Counted from the first letter of the stretch, positions 18,173 to 28,780 are shown. The stretch: 64,000 bases of DNA from Deltaproteobacteria bacterium (GCA_020632665.1 JACKFC010000008.1:1-64000); one strand, 5' to 3'. The notes: generated by a model not told the origin, from the letters alone. Program-made: numbers and translations.

Positions 18173-18592
18173 ATGACCTCGACGCTTTCGAACTTCGCCA
18201 TCATCGTGCTCGTAGCCTGCGCCGCCGCAGGGTGCAGCAAGACCACCGCCACGGCCGGCACCGGCGAAGGAGCAGGCGCCGCAGCAGCGGCCAACGCCGC
18301 GCCCTCGCTGCACGATATGGGCGAGCCGGGCGATGCAGCCAAGGGCAAGGCGACCTACGAGAAGGTCTGCACGCCTTGCCATCAAGCCGACGGATCGGGC
18401 AGTGGAGGGATGCTCGCCGCGAACTTCAAGACGGACAAGAGCCGCCTGGCCAAGCCGGACTCGGCGCTCTTCAAGTCGATCAAGGACGGCGTCCAAGGCA
18501 AGATCGGGGTCATGCCCGCACAGGCCGGGTCGCTCTCGGATCAGGAGATCAAGGACGTGCTCGCGTACGTACGGGCGACGTTCGGCGGCTAG
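18173..18592 (+). CDS. Lipoprotein mono-heme cytochrome c
   Basis: The 139-residue protein has a lipoprotein signal (ACAAAGC), an Ala-rich linker, and one class I cytochrome c domain with CTPCH heme attachment and a distal Met in VMPAQAGSLSDQEIKDVLAYVR. GGAG is 7 bases upstream of the ATG. It is expected to be anchored in the membrane on the periplasmic side and to carry one heme c. It faces the last gene of the nos operon tail-to-tail (34-base gap), so a role as an electron shuttle to nitrous oxide reductase is an attractive inference without direct proof. Confidence 0.85.
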   Translation: MTSTLSNFAIIVLVACAAAGCSKTTATAGTGEGAGAAAAANAAPSLHDMGEPGDAAKGKATYEKVCTPCHQADGSGSGGMLAANFKTDKSRLAKPDSALFKSIKDGVQGKIGVMPAQAGSLSDQEIKDVLAYVRATFGG

Positions 18593-18626
18593 CGTTCTTC
18601 TCGGTACGTCACTTCGATGCTGACGC

Positions 18627-19598
18627 TCAGTCGGTGATCCCACGGCGCACGCTCAAGCCCGCGCGCCAGATCTCACTCTCGTTCCGGGCGCCGAGCACGC
18701 GACCCAGCGGGTTGCCCGCGACGCTCGCGGCCACGATCCACGCGGGCCCGAGCCGGAGGCCGACGCCGACGCCGAGCTGGCTGATCCAACGCTCGGAGCC
18801 AGCGACCTCGGCGCCGCCGTCGTGATAGGCCGCCTCGCCCTGCCAACGACCCATCGCGCTGAGCACCCAGGTCCCGAACTGCGCCCCCGCGGTCGCGCCG
18901 AGCCCGAGCGCGACGCCGTCACGCTGCCAGCCGCCGCGGTCTTCCCGGCGGAACGGCGCGGGCACGACGAGCCCGAGATCGCCGCGCCAGAAGGCGTCGC
19001 CGACGGCACCTTCGACGACCACGCCGAGCCCGGGGCGAAAGGCGCCTCGGCCGCTGGCGTCGGCGCCGAGCGCGGCCTTCGCCTGCTCGGCGCGCGTCCC
19101 GGTGGGTACGACGAGCGAACCCACCACGGCGATCCCCGGCCAGCCGGGCCGCGCTCCGATCGCGACCAGCTCCGCGCGCAGCCCGAATCGGACGTCGCCG
19201 GGTGCGCTGCCGACCGCGTCCACGCCCGGCGCGCTCCGCAGCCCGACCTGCCACGGCAACGCGACCGAAAGCTGCAGCGACGGCGAAAGCGCCGCCAGCC
19301 CCCAGAGCTCGGCCGAGAAAGCGTCCTGCCGAATGCCGGGGCCGAGGCGGTGCAGGCGCCCCGCGTCGTCCCACCAGCCGAGCTCGTGGCGGCCTCCGAG
19401 CTGCAGCCCGACCGCGCCGCGCTCCCACGCCGCGAGGCGCGAGCCGCCGAACGCGACGACAGACGAACAACACGGTGAGGCGACAGCCGCCAGGGGCCAG
19501 GCAGCCGCGAGCGCACCGAGCGCGGCACCGAGCGCCGCGACGAGCCGAAGCCGACAGCAATTCCGCGGCGGAGTCGAGGTCGCATCGCCCGTGCGCAT
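18627..19598 (-). CDS. Putative outer-membrane beta-barrel protein at the end of the nos operon
   Basis: The 323-residue protein has a signal peptide (about residues 1-37, ending AVASPCCSS) and then a long series of amphipathic strands (GAVGLQLGGRHELGWW, GDVRFGLRAELVAIG, WISQLGVGVGLRLG). It lacks recognisable enzyme motifs. The start at 19598 lies 7 bases after the NnrS-like stop codon, so it is the last gene of the nitrous oxide operon. An outer-membrane barrel is not part of textbook nos operons. It may be a porin or a partner of the neighbouring lipoprotein cytochrome. Family not recognised. Confidence 0.55.
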   Translation of the reverse strand: MRTGDATSTPPRNCCRLRLVAALGAALGALAAAWPLAAVASPCCSSVVAFGGSRLAAWERGAVGLQLGGRHELGWWDDAGRLHRLGPGIRQDAFSAELWGLAALSPSLQLSVALPWQVGLRSAPGVDAVGSAPGDVRFGLRAELVAIGARPGWPGIAVVGSLVVPTGTRAEQAKAALGADASGRGAFRPGLGVVVEGAVGDAFWRGDLGLVVPAPFRREDRGGWQRDGVALGLGATAGAQFGTWVLSAMGRWQGEAAYHDGGAEVAGSERWISQLGVGVGLRLGPAWIVAASVAGNPLGRVLGARNESEIWRAGLSVRRGITD

Positions 19599-19605
19599 CA
19601 CCCGC

Positions 19606-20793
19606 CTACCCCGGTAGCCCGTCGCGCCGGCCGCGCAACAACATCGGCGCGTGCTCGAGGCCGAAGACCACCCAACCCAGCGCCCAGAGCGCTCCGGCGA
19701 GGAGAAGCCCATCGCGGCCGCCGCCCTGTAGCAACGGCGCCGCCAGGGCGAAGCCGACCCGCAACACGGCCCCACCGAAGATCAGCCCGTAGGCCACCAC
19801 CGTCGCGCGGCTCGCGACCAAGGGCAGGCCAGCGTGGCCCCGCGCCGCCCGACTCGCGACCGCCACGATCATGCCGCCGATCCCTCCCGCGGTGAGCGCA
19901 TGCAGCCCGGCGCTGGCGGAAAAAGGCAGCCCCGCGGGGGTCAGCAGCCCGGCCGCACCCCACAGCAGCAGGCCGAGCGGCAGGAAGGCGTGGCCCAAGT
20001 GCAGCACGAGCACGATCGGCTGGTCGGCCGCGCGCAGCATCCCGAAATGCCGCGCACGCCACGCCAACGCCGCCGCGAGCACCACCGCCAACGCCGCCGC
20101 CGCCGGATGTTGCGGCGCCGCCAACTCGATCGCCGCCAGCAGCACCACGCCCGGCACCAACCAAGGCTCGAGGCGCTCGTCGCGACCGATATTGCCGCCG
20201 GGCAGCCCGCGCGCCAGCAGCGCGTTGCGGGTGAACCCCGGCACGATCCGCCCCCCGATCAACACGATCAACGCCACGATCAGCAACACCGCCGCCCGGC
20301 TCGCCCCGGTCGTCCAGCCGGCGTGCCACGCCGCGTTGCACGCCGCCAACGCGAAGATCAGCGCCGCAATCTGAAAATTCCGCCGGTTCCGTGCCCGCCA
20401 CAGCCGGCGGAAGACCACCGCCGCCATCACGGGCAGGAACGCGACGTCCAGCCAAGCCGGGCCCCCCGTCGCCATCGCGACCCGCCCCGCAGCCCAGAGC
20501 GCGAAGAGCGAAGCCGCCGGCAGCCCGGCGAAGAGCGCGCTCTGCGTCCACTTCGGCACCGCAGCGGTCAGAAAGCCCGCGATCGCGGCCGCCGCGAAGC
20601 CCCAGATCAGCTCGTGGCCGTGCCACGCCGCATCGAGCGGCAGCAGCCCCGCCAAGGCCAGCAGCCAAAAGAAGAGCGCCCCCGCACCGTAGACCGCCGC
20701 GCCGAGGAAGAAGAGCCGATGCCCAGAACGCAGCACTGGCAGCCCAGCGACCGCCGGTCCCGCCGCGAGCCGCGCCTCGAGTGTCGTCGCCAT
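19606..20793 (-). CDS. NnrS family multi-pass membrane protein
   Basis: The 395-residue protein has about twelve membrane helices and the NnrS pattern: GHRLFFLGAAVYGAG near the N-terminus, WHGHELIWGFAAAAIAGFLTAAVPKWT, HAGW, and LHALTAGGIGGMIVAVASRAARGHAG near the end. NnrS proteins contain heme and copper and protect cells against nitric-oxide stress in denitrifiers. The conserved His residues of these segments are present. The gene sits 16 bases after nosL and 7 bases before the barrel gene, consistent with a nitrogen-oxide respiration operon. Confidence 0.8.
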   Translation of the reverse strand: MATTLEARLAAGPAVAGLPVLRSGHRLFFLGAAVYGAGALFFWLLALAGLLPLDAAWHGHELIWGFAAAAIAGFLTAAVPKWTQSALFAGLPAASLFALWAAGRVAMATGGPAWLDVAFLPVMAAVVFRRLWRARNRRNFQIAALIFALAACNAAWHAGWTTGASRAAVLLIVALIVLIGGRIVPGFTRNALLARGLPGGNIGRDERLEPWLVPGVVLLAAIELAAPQHPAAAALAVVLAAALAWRARHFGMLRAADQPIVLVLHLGHAFLPLGLLLWGAAGLLTPAGLPFSASAGLHALTAGGIGGMIVAVASRAARGHAGLPLVASRATVVAYGLIFGGAVLRVGFALAAPLLQGGGRDGLLLAGALWALGWVVFGLEHAPMLLRGRRDGLPG

Positions 20794-20809
20794 CGCGTAC
20801 CTCCTCTGC

Positions 20810-21331
20810 TCAGCGCGGCGCCGAAGCCCGCGCCCAATCGACCACCGAGCCGCCGTGCGCCCTCGCGGCCGCCTCGGCGCGAGCCCGGTCGCGGAACGCC
20901 AGCAGCGGCGTCCCCATGATCCCACGCCGCTGCACGCCGGTGACGTAGTGCAAGCTCGCCGCGGCGAGCTGCGGCTGCGCCGCGCGATCCACCGCCATCG
21001 GGTCGGGCAGCGCGTCCTGCGGCTCGACGAAGACGGCGACAGGCTTGCCGTGCGGCGACGGCGACGCGACCAGAAGCGCCAAATCGCCGAGCGAGCAGGC
21101 GTGCACGTGATGGCCGTCGCGGTAGACCAACTGGCCGCGCGGCGAAGGCTGCTCGGCGACCACCATGCCGCATGCGCCGCACATCGCGTCGGTGAGCCCC
21201 TGCGGCGCCGCGGACGCGGCCGGAGCGGCGTCGGGCGCCTTCTCACACCCGCCGAGGGTCATCAGCACGGCGAGCAGCGACGCGGCGAGCAGCGACGCAG
21301 GGCGCGGCGCGACGGATGGCGCAGGTGTCAT
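20810..21331 (-). CDS. nosL: NosL copper-chaperone lipoprotein
   Basis: NosL binds Cu(I) and helps deliver copper to nitrous oxide reductase. The 173-residue protein has a lipoprotein signal (LMTLGGC), the family motif CGACGMVV with the Cys and Met residues used for copper, and the later His/Met-bearing segment DGHHVHACSLGDLALL. The length fits the family. The ATG overlaps the nosY stop by 4 bases. The C-terminus (residues ~120-173) follows the usual pattern with a conserved GTPLLAF segment. Confidence 0.92.
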   Translation of the reverse strand: MTPAPSVAPRPASLLAASLLAVLMTLGGCEKAPDAAPAASAAPQGLTDAMCGACGMVVAEQPSPRGQLVYRDGHHVHACSLGDLALLVASPSPHGKPVAVFVEPQDALPDPMAVDRAAQPQLAAASLHYVTGVQRRGIMGTPLLAFRDRARAEAAARAHGGSVVDWARASAPR

Positions 21332-22139
21332 CGCGTCTCCTTCTGCCGCCCGAGCAGCAAGCCGCCCGCCACGACCGGCAGCACGATCCAACCCGCCCAC
21401 ATCGCCGCCTCGGCGGCTGGCCCCGGCATCCCGCCGACCACGCCGAGCGCGTCGAGCAGATCGGGCCCGGCGAACCGCGACATCATCACCAAGCGGAACA
21501 ACCCCGCCGGGTTGGCCTGCACCAGCGCCGCGATGGTGGTGCCGCCGATGGCGCCGTCGCTCACCACCAGCGCGGCCAGCAGCCCGAGGTCGAAGAAGAA
21601 GACCAACAAGAACCACAACGCCACGACCACGCTGACGGCCGTTGCCGAGCGACGGCATAGCGCCGAGACCAGAAACCCGATCGAGAGAAAGGCCGCGCCG
21701 AGCAACAAAGTCGGCCCGAGCAAGCCGAGCAACACGCCCGCCTGCCCCGGCGCCGAGGCCAGCATGGCCGCGACGATGCCGACGCTGCCGGCGAGGCAGA
21801 GCGCCAGCAGGCGACCAGCGTATTTGCCGACGACCAGGCCAAGCCGACTGGTCGGCAGCGAGAGCAGCAGCCCGAGCGTGTTGCGCTCGCGCTCGCCGAC
21901 GACGGCGTCCTGCCCGAGCACGAGCCCGACCAACGGCATCAGCAGCGAGACCAGCGTCACCAGGCTCGGCCCCGAGAGGGCGGCCCCGGCTTCGCCCGCA
22001 GCGCGGCCGTAGAGGCTCGCGCCCGCCGCGAGCAACGCGAAGAGGCTGGAGATGACCAGGACCCAGCGATCGCGCAGCCGCTCGGTGAGCTCGAGGCGGC
22101 AGAGCGCCGCAGCGACCCGCATCGACATCGTCGCGGTGC

Positions 22140-22143
<4 letters not shown>
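21328..22143 (-). CDS. nosY: NosY, ABC-2 type membrane permease
   Basis: NosY is the membrane subunit of the NosDFY ABC complex needed for copper-site maturation of NosZ. The 271-residue protein has six predicted helices and the ABC-2 signature VVGERERNTLGLLLSLPTSR between helices 2 and 3. Its start overlaps nosF by 4 bases and its stop overlaps nosL by 4 bases. It is the expected length (about 270-276 residues). Confidence 0.92.
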
Positions 22144-23146
<1,003 letters not shown>

Positions 23147-23147
<1 letters not shown>

Positions 23148-24412
23148 CAACCACCTCCCGTGGGTTCGAGCGCGGCGACCGCCGGCGGGCGCGCCAGCGG
23201 CCGCTCGTCGATGACCGTCTTGACCTGCCAGAGCGGCATCTTGTCCGAGAGCATCGCCAGCAGCTCCAGCGCCGGGCTGCGGACCAACAAGCCAGCCTGC
23301 GGGAAGCGGTAGAGCAGGTGTGCGACGAAGGAGTCGACGCGGTAGGGGCGGTCGCCGACGCCGTCGCCGTCCTGGTCCCAGCCGAGGTAATCGCCCCAAT
23401 GGTTGCCGACGCCGCCGGTACCCCAGCGCAAGTCACTGCTGGCGACGTAGAAGATCTGCCGCCGGTTGCCGACGAACGCGTTGTGCGCGACCTCGTTGCG
23501 GTCGCTGCCGGCCCAGACCTTGGCGCCCACGCCGTTGTGCAGCACGCGGTTGTGGTGGACGCGGTTGTCGACGCTGGAGAAGAAGAACAGACCTTCGCCG
23601 TTGAACTCTGCGAGGTTGTGCGCGATCTCGCTGTCGGTGGCGTCGCGGAACAAGATCCCGTGGTCGGAATTGCGCAGCGCTTGGTTGCCGACGACGTCGA
23701 TGTGGTGGCTCTCCATGATGGCGAAGCCGGTGACGTTGTCCTCGGCGACGTTGCCACGCAACACGTTGTGCAGGCTGAACATATAGTGCACGCCGAAGCG
23801 CGTGCGGCTCATCCGATTGCGCGCGATCGTGCTGTGCTCGGTCGCCGAGACGTAGATGCCGTCGCGGCCGCCCGTCACCACGTTGTCGAGGACGTGCGTA
23901 TCTTCGGCGTCGAAGAGGTGGATGCCATTGCCACGCGCCGAGCGCAGGCCGGTCTCGCTGCCCCGGACGCTGCAGCGCTCGATGCGGACGCCGTGCGTCT
24001 CGTGCACGTAGAGGCCGAAGGTGCAGCGCTCCAGCCGCAGCGCGCTGGCCGCCGAGCCGCGCGCCTTCGGACCGAACCAGACGCAGGCGTCGCTGCGCAT
24101 CAGGTCGGCGCCGCTGCCGACGACGGCGAGGTCGACCAGCCGCACCCCGGCGGCGTGGACCTCGACGACGTGGCCCTTCCCGCCGCCGTCGATGGTGCCC
24201 GGGCCACGCAGGGTCACCGCGCGCTCGAGGCGGACACCGCCGTGATGGGTGCGACCGCCGAGCGCGACGGTGTCGCCGTCGACAGCCAGCGCGAGCGCCG
24301 CGGGGAGGTCCTGGGCGTCGACGCCGACCCGAATCGTGCGGGCCGCTGCCGGCGCCGGTAGCAAGGTCAGCGCGGCGAGCAGCACGATCGCGATGGTCGA
24401 GGCGTGCTTCAT
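23147..24412 (-). CDS. nosD: NosD, periplasmic right-handed beta-helix protein
   Basis: The 421-residue protein has a signal peptide (residues 1-24) and a long series of beta-helix coils of the CASH/NosD type, with repeats such as GIYVSATEHSTIARNRMS, HGILFRDATDSEIAHN and NRVHHNRVLHNGVGAKVW. A C-terminal motif WGDYLGWDQDGDGVGDRPY, typical of NosD, follows. NosD is the periplasmic partner of NosFY and contacts NosL and apo-NosZ during copper loading. Its start overlaps the nosR stop by 4 bases. Confidence 0.93.
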
Positions 24413-26571
24413 CGCGGCCACACCTTCCACGGCGCGGCGCGCTGCTCGGCCTTGCGGCGGCGGTCGACGGCGGCCTGCAATTCGGCCTCGATCGCGGTGG
24501 CCTTGGTGCTGCGGTCCAAGCGGTCGAGCGCCACCAGCGGCGGGCAGGTCTGCGGGTCTCGGTAGTTCGCTTCGCACTCCATGCAAGATAGGCATTCGCG
24601 GGGCTCGATCCGGCCCTTGCTGTCGATCGCCCGCGGCTCGCAGGTCTTGGTGCAGATGGTGCAGCTCTGGCAGTAGTTGCGCCGGTACGGCCCGGAGATC
24701 CGCAGCCAACCCGGCAGCGCCAGCGCCGCGCCGAGCGGACAGAGGTAGCGACAGAACGGCCGGAAGGTGAACAACCCGGCCACCGCCAACAGCAGCCACC
24801 AGGCGAAGAGCCCCGCGTGACGAGTCCAGGGCGCGACGAAGAACGTCGACTTGAACGGCTCGACCTCGGCCATCCGCTCGCCGAGCTCGGGGCTGTAGAG
24901 GTAGGCCGCGACCAGCACCAGCAGCACGCCGTAGCGCAGGTTGCGCAGCCGCAGGTGCCAGCGCTCGGGCAGCTCGAACTCTGGCAGACCGACCCGCTGG
25001 CCGAGCCAGAACGTCGCCTCGTGCAGCGCGCCGTAGGGGCAGACCCAGCCGCAGAAGACGCCGCGGCCCCAGATCACCGTCACCAGCGCGATGAAGCACC
25101 AAAGCAAGAAGAGCGCAGGATCGGAGAGAAAGAGCGACCAGCGCCATTCGTGCACCGCCGCGCCGACCAACGTCAGCAGCTGCGTCACCGAGGGCTGCGC
25201 ATGCAGCCAGAAGCCCACCAGCGTCGCCGATGCCAGCATCGTGCCGCGGTGCAACCAGCGCAGCCGGGCCATCGTGCCCGTGGTGAAGCGACGGCCGGCG
25301 AAGAGCGCGATCGCCCAGAGCAGCAGGGCCGAGAGCAGCACGACGCGCTCGGGCCGGACCGACCACGCCATCTTCCAGCCCGGCTCGGCCACGCTCGCGT
25401 CCTCGGCCGGCTCGGGCTCGTCGAGCACGTAGAGCTCACCCGGCATGCGGTGGCGCGCCGGGAAGGCGTGGAAATCCCGCTCGAAGGCGGATTCTCCGGT
25501 GTAGCGGCTGCCGACGAAGACCAGCTCGAAGGGCCGGCCCGGGTCGAGCTTGCTGCCGCGGGCGAGAAAGACGGCCGCCTCGGTGAAGCCGGGCGCGTCG
25601 GCCGCGACGGCGCGCTGCAGCGGCAGGTAGTCGGCGTCGGAGAAGACGATGGTCCGCATGTCCTGCTCCAGGCGCACGCGGTCGAAGAGGCCGCCACGGA
25701 CGAAGCCGGAACCTTTGAACGAGGTCTTGCCGGCGCCGAGCATCACGACGATGTGGTCGCCGGGCTGCAGTTGCTCGCGAAGGTAGTCGTAGTCGCCTGC
25801 GGGCAGCAGGCCGCGGCCGATCTGCGGCGCGTCGGCGATGGTGAACCAGAGGTCGAGGTAGACGCCCTCGCCGCCGCCGGGCAGGCCCATCTCGCGGTCG
25901 CGGACGACGAGACGACCGAAGACGCCGCGCTGCTGCATCTGGGCGAAGGTCCATGGTGCGGGCTCCTCGATCCAATGCCCCTTCAGCGGCGGGCGGTCGC
26001 GCATCAGCTCGTTGGCGATCGCGATCTTGCGGGCGACCTCGAGGATCGTCTGGTTCTGCGCCAGGGCGGTGACGGTGGCGCCGGAGATGGCGTCGACCGA
26101 GTGCACGCCCGGCTCGTCGCTGTGGCCGAAGATGACGCGGGTGCGGACGTCGAGGCCACGGTAGGCGTCGACGAAGTCGGTCAGCTTCTGCTCGGGGATG
26201 CCGACCAACAAGATCGGCTCGCTGTGGTGCAACACCTTCGCGCCGGCGATCGCGGCAGCGGAATCGACGCCGATCAGCGTCACCATCGGCTTGCCGGAAT
26301 AGGCTTTGATGTCGACGAGCTCGGTGGAGAGCGCGACCCAGCCGACGACCGCGCCGGTCGCGTCACGGCCAATGGCGAAGGGCCGACCGGGCGCGGCGGC
26401 GTCGAAGCGCACCGCACCCGGCAGCACGTCGGCACAGGGCAACGCGGCGCAGTCGAGGTGTGCCGGCGGCGGCGCGTCGCCGGGGAGCGCCGGCCGCGCG
26501 ACGGAGGCGGCCGGCGCGGCGAGCAGCGCGAGCGAGAACAGCACCAGCGATAGGGCGCGAGGGATACTCAT
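24409..26571 (-). CDS. nosR: NosR, flavoprotein/iron-sulfur electron donor for nitrous oxide reductase
   Basis: The 720-residue protein has a signal peptide, a periplasmic FMN-binding domain with the covalent flavinylation motif SGATVT (residues 163-168), six membrane helices (about residues 390-640), the two Cys-x3-CP motifs CGWVCPYGA and CRYLCPLGA, and a C-terminal pair of 4Fe-4S motifs (CQSCTICTKTCEP and CLSCMEC...CP). NosR feeds electrons to NosZ and is needed for its expression and activity. The flavinylating enzyme ApbE/NosX is not encoded in the window, so it must come from elsewhere. The gene follows nosZ, whereas in most clade I operons it precedes it. Confidence 0.94.
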   Translation of the reverse strand: MSIPRALSLVLFSLALLAAPAASVARPALPGDAPPPAHLDCAALPCADVLPGAVRFDAAAPGRPFAIGRDATGAVVGWVALSTELVDIKAYSGKPMVTLIGVDSAAAIAGAKVLHHSEPILLVGIPEQKLTDFVDAYRGLDVRTRVIFGHSDEPGVHSVDAISGATVTALAQNQTILEVARKIAIANELMRDRPPLKGHWIEEPAPWTFAQMQQRGVFGRLVVRDREMGLPGGGEGVYLDLWFTIADAPQIGRGLLPAGDYDYLREQLQPGDHIVVMLGAGKTSFKGSGFVRGGLFDRVRLEQDMRTIVFSDADYLPLQRAVAADAPGFTEAAVFLARGSKLDPGRPFELVFVGSRYTGESAFERDFHAFPARHRMPGELYVLDEPEPAEDASVAEPGWKMAWSVRPERVVLLSALLLWAIALFAGRRFTTGTMARLRWLHRGTMLASATLVGFWLHAQPSVTQLLTLVGAAVHEWRWSLFLSDPALFLLWCFIALVTVIWGRGVFCGWVCPYGALHEATFWLGQRVGLPEFELPERWHLRLRNLRYGVLLVLVAAYLYSPELGERMAEVEPFKSTFFVAPWTRHAGLFAWWLLLAVAGLFTFRPFCRYLCPLGAALALPGWLRISGPYRRNYCQSCTICTKTCEPRAIDSKGRIEPRECLSCMECEANYRDPQTCPPLVALDRLDRSTKATAIEAELQAAVDRRRKAEQRAAPWKVWPR

Positions 26572-26653
26572 CGGGTGGTCCTGGGAGTAGGTCGGGGCCG
26601 ACGGGCGGCTCGGACGGACAGGGAATGCCCGCCGACCCCGACCGGGGGGATCG

Positions 26654-28579
26654 CTACGCCTTGGGATCGACGAACATGCGACCCCGCATCTCCAAGTGCA
26701 GCGCGTGGCAGAACCAGGGGCAGTAGTACCAATAGAGCCCCGGCGCGCCGGCGGTGAAGGTGTAGGAGTTGGTGTCCTGCGGGTTCAGCAACATGCAGAT
26801 ATCGTGCTTGTCCACCGAGAAGCCGTGGGAGAGGTCCTCGACCTTGTCGATGTTGGTCACGATGACCTGCACGGTCTGGCCCGACTTCACGCGGAAGTCG
26901 TTCATGCCGAACTTCGGCGCCATGCTGGTCATGTAGACGCGCACCGAGCCGTCGGGGCGCTCCACCACCTTGTTGTCGCGCATCAGGTCGACGCCGTCCT
27001 CCTTGGCCCAGGCCGCGTACATCGCGAAGCGGGGCTGGGTGCGCTGCTGCTGCTTCTTCGGGTGGATCAGGTCCTTCTTCACGATCACCGCGTCGTGCGG
27101 CTCGGGGTAGGCGGGACCGTCGTGGACCAGCTCCATCTTCTCACCGGAGATATCGATGAGCTGGTCGTTCTCCATGTGCAGCGGGCCGACGTTGAGGAAC
27201 CGGTCCTTGCTGAACTTGCAGAGCGCGATCAGCCACTTGCCATCGGCGTCCTTGGTCTCGGACATCGAGGCGTTGATGTGGCCGATCTGGTAGTTGACGT
27301 CGAGCTTCTCGAGCACCGCCGACTCGGGCTTGTCCTTGCCGTACTCGGCGATCGCTTTTTCGATGCTCCACTTGCAGACCACCGAGTCGATGAAGATCGA
27401 GGTATAGGCCGTGCCCTTGCCGTCGAACGCGGTGTGCAACGGCCCGAGGCCCAGCTCGGGCTCGGCGACCACGCAGTCGCGCGGCTTGATCTTGCCGGCG
27501 AAGGCGTCGGCGATCTTGCTGATGTCGACGACCGAGGCCGTCGGACTCAGCTTGCCCGCGACGATCGCGTACTTGCCGTCGGGGCTGATGTTGACGCCAT
27601 GCGGGCTCTTCGGCACCGGGATGCGGATGACCAGCGGGCCGTCGTCGCCGCGGGCGTCGAGCACCTTGTCGAAGTCGCCGACCTTGATCGTCTTGCCCTC
27701 GGCGACCGCCTTCTCGCAGGCCGGGAGGTTGAAGACGTAGAGGCAGTCCTGGTCCTTCGCCATCATCTGCTCGAGGGTGACGCCACCCTCGAGGTTGTAG
27801 CAGGTCGCGAACGAGTACTTGCCCTCGTAGTCGGTCGCGGCGAGGTCCATATTGCCCTCGACCAGGACCTGGAACGCGACCTGCATCTTCTCGCCGTCGA
27901 TGACGGTGTGCATTGCGCCGTATTTGCTCGGATCGTCCATGCCGGTGCCGTCGTTCGGCTGCGGCGTGCGGTACTCCGCGTTGCAGACGACGTAGCCCGT
28001 CTTGTGGCGCTGCGGGAAGATGCCGTGCGTGCCCTGCGAGTTCGGGATGTCGACGATCGCGTCGACCTCCATCGACTCGATGTCGACGCGGGCCAAGCGG
28101 GCGTGGACCTTGTCGTTGACGAAGATCCAACGACCGTCGTAGGTGCCGCCGGTGTAGGAGAGGTGGACGTGGTGCGTGTCGCCGACGTGCCGCCCCTTCA
28201 GCAGCTCCTTCGACCAGTCGGTGCCGCCCCAGCCGGTCGCCGAGTCGCGGTTGAACACCGGGATGCGCTTGATCTCACGCATCGAGGGGATGCCGAGGAC
28301 GCGGAGCTCTCCGGACTGCCCGCCCGACCAGAAGCCGTAGTAGTCGTCGAGCGTGCCCGGCTTGACGTGCACCGCCCCGGCCGCCTCGGCGACCGGAGCC
28401 GGGGGCGGCGGAGCAGGCGGAGGCGCCGCCGGCGCGGCAGGAGCAGCCGCCGGAGCCTTCTGCTCACCGCAAGCCGCCGTCACGCCGACCGCGGCCGCCC
28501 CGACCGCGAACTTACCCAGGAACGCGCGCCGGCTCGCGAACTCCTCGCTACCAGCAACCTTGCGCTTGTCGTCGCTCAT
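26654..28579 (-). CDS. nosZ: Nitrous-oxide reductase
   Basis: NosZ reduces N2O to N2 in the periplasm using a CuA and a CuZ centre. The 641-residue protein begins with a Tat-like motif (SRRAFLGKF, about residues 17-25) followed by a hydrophobic stretch and VTAAC, which could act as a lipobox. A Pro/Ala-rich linker follows. The propeller has the CuZ segment GDTHHVHLSYTGGTYDG and clade-I-type text (THGIFPQ, EGNMDLAATDYEGKYSFATCYN). The C-terminal cupredoxin carries the CuA ligands: His585 (LSHGF) and CPWFCHALHLEM with Cys620, Cys624, His628 and Met631. Its promoter region is described separately. Confidence 0.96.
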   Translation of the reverse strand: MSDDKRKVAGSEEFASRRAFLGKFAVGAAAVGVTAACGEQKAPAAAPAAPAAPPPAPPPPAPVAEAAGAVHVKPGTLDDYYGFWSGGQSGELRVLGIPSMREIKRIPVFNRDSATGWGGTDWSKELLKGRHVGDTHHVHLSYTGGTYDGRWIFVNDKVHARLARVDIESMEVDAIVDIPNSQGTHGIFPQRHKTGYVVCNAEYRTPQPNDGTGMDDPSKYGAMHTVIDGEKMQVAFQVLVEGNMDLAATDYEGKYSFATCYNLEGGVTLEQMMAKDQDCLYVFNLPACEKAVAEGKTIKVGDFDKVLDARGDDGPLVIRIPVPKSPHGVNISPDGKYAIVAGKLSPTASVVDISKIADAFAGKIKPRDCVVAEPELGLGPLHTAFDGKGTAYTSIFIDSVVCKWSIEKAIAEYGKDKPESAVLEKLDVNYQIGHINASMSETKDADGKWLIALCKFSKDRFLNVGPLHMENDQLIDISGEKMELVHDGPAYPEPHDAVIVKKDLIHPKKQQQRTQPRFAMYAAWAKEDGVDLMRDNKVVERPDGSVRVYMTSMAPKFGMNDFRVKSGQTVQVIVTNIDKVEDLSHGFSVDKHDICMLLNPQDTNSYTFTAGAPGLYWYYCPWFCHALHLEMRGRMFVDPKA

Positions 28580-28720
28580 CCTCGCCTCCGCTGCACGTCC
28601 CCGGGCGCCCCCGGCGCCCCCCTATCCGTGCCGTCCACTCTCTATTCATCTCCGGGAGTTCCGTCGCGACCTGCGACACCCCGTCGCAGCCAAGCTAGGC
28701 GCCTGCCATAAAATAACAAG

Positions 28721-28736
28721 TCGATCTTGAGATCGA
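28721..28736 (-). promoter_or_regulatory. CRP/FNR-like palindrome upstream of nosZ
   Basis: The sequence TCGATCT-TG-AGATCGA is a perfect palindrome with 7-base arms. It can be read as TCGAT-N6-ATCGA, the two-fold geometry of CRP/FNR-superfamily sites (16 bp). It is centred about 150 bases upstream of the nosZ ATG. A TAGCTT element at 28697-28692 on the minus strand would place the centre near -42 of a start site near 28686, the class II activator position. This is a positional inference; a DNR/NnrR-type regulator would fit nos control but none is encoded here. Confidence 0.4.
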
Positions 28737-28780
28737 TTATTGAGGGGGAGGGTCTCGGCGGCAGTCGGGCGGGCTGGGGG

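Noticed and set aside
26696..28711. A 671-codon plus-strand frame.
   Set aside because: It is antisense to nosZ; the NosZ motifs on the minus strand are decisive.
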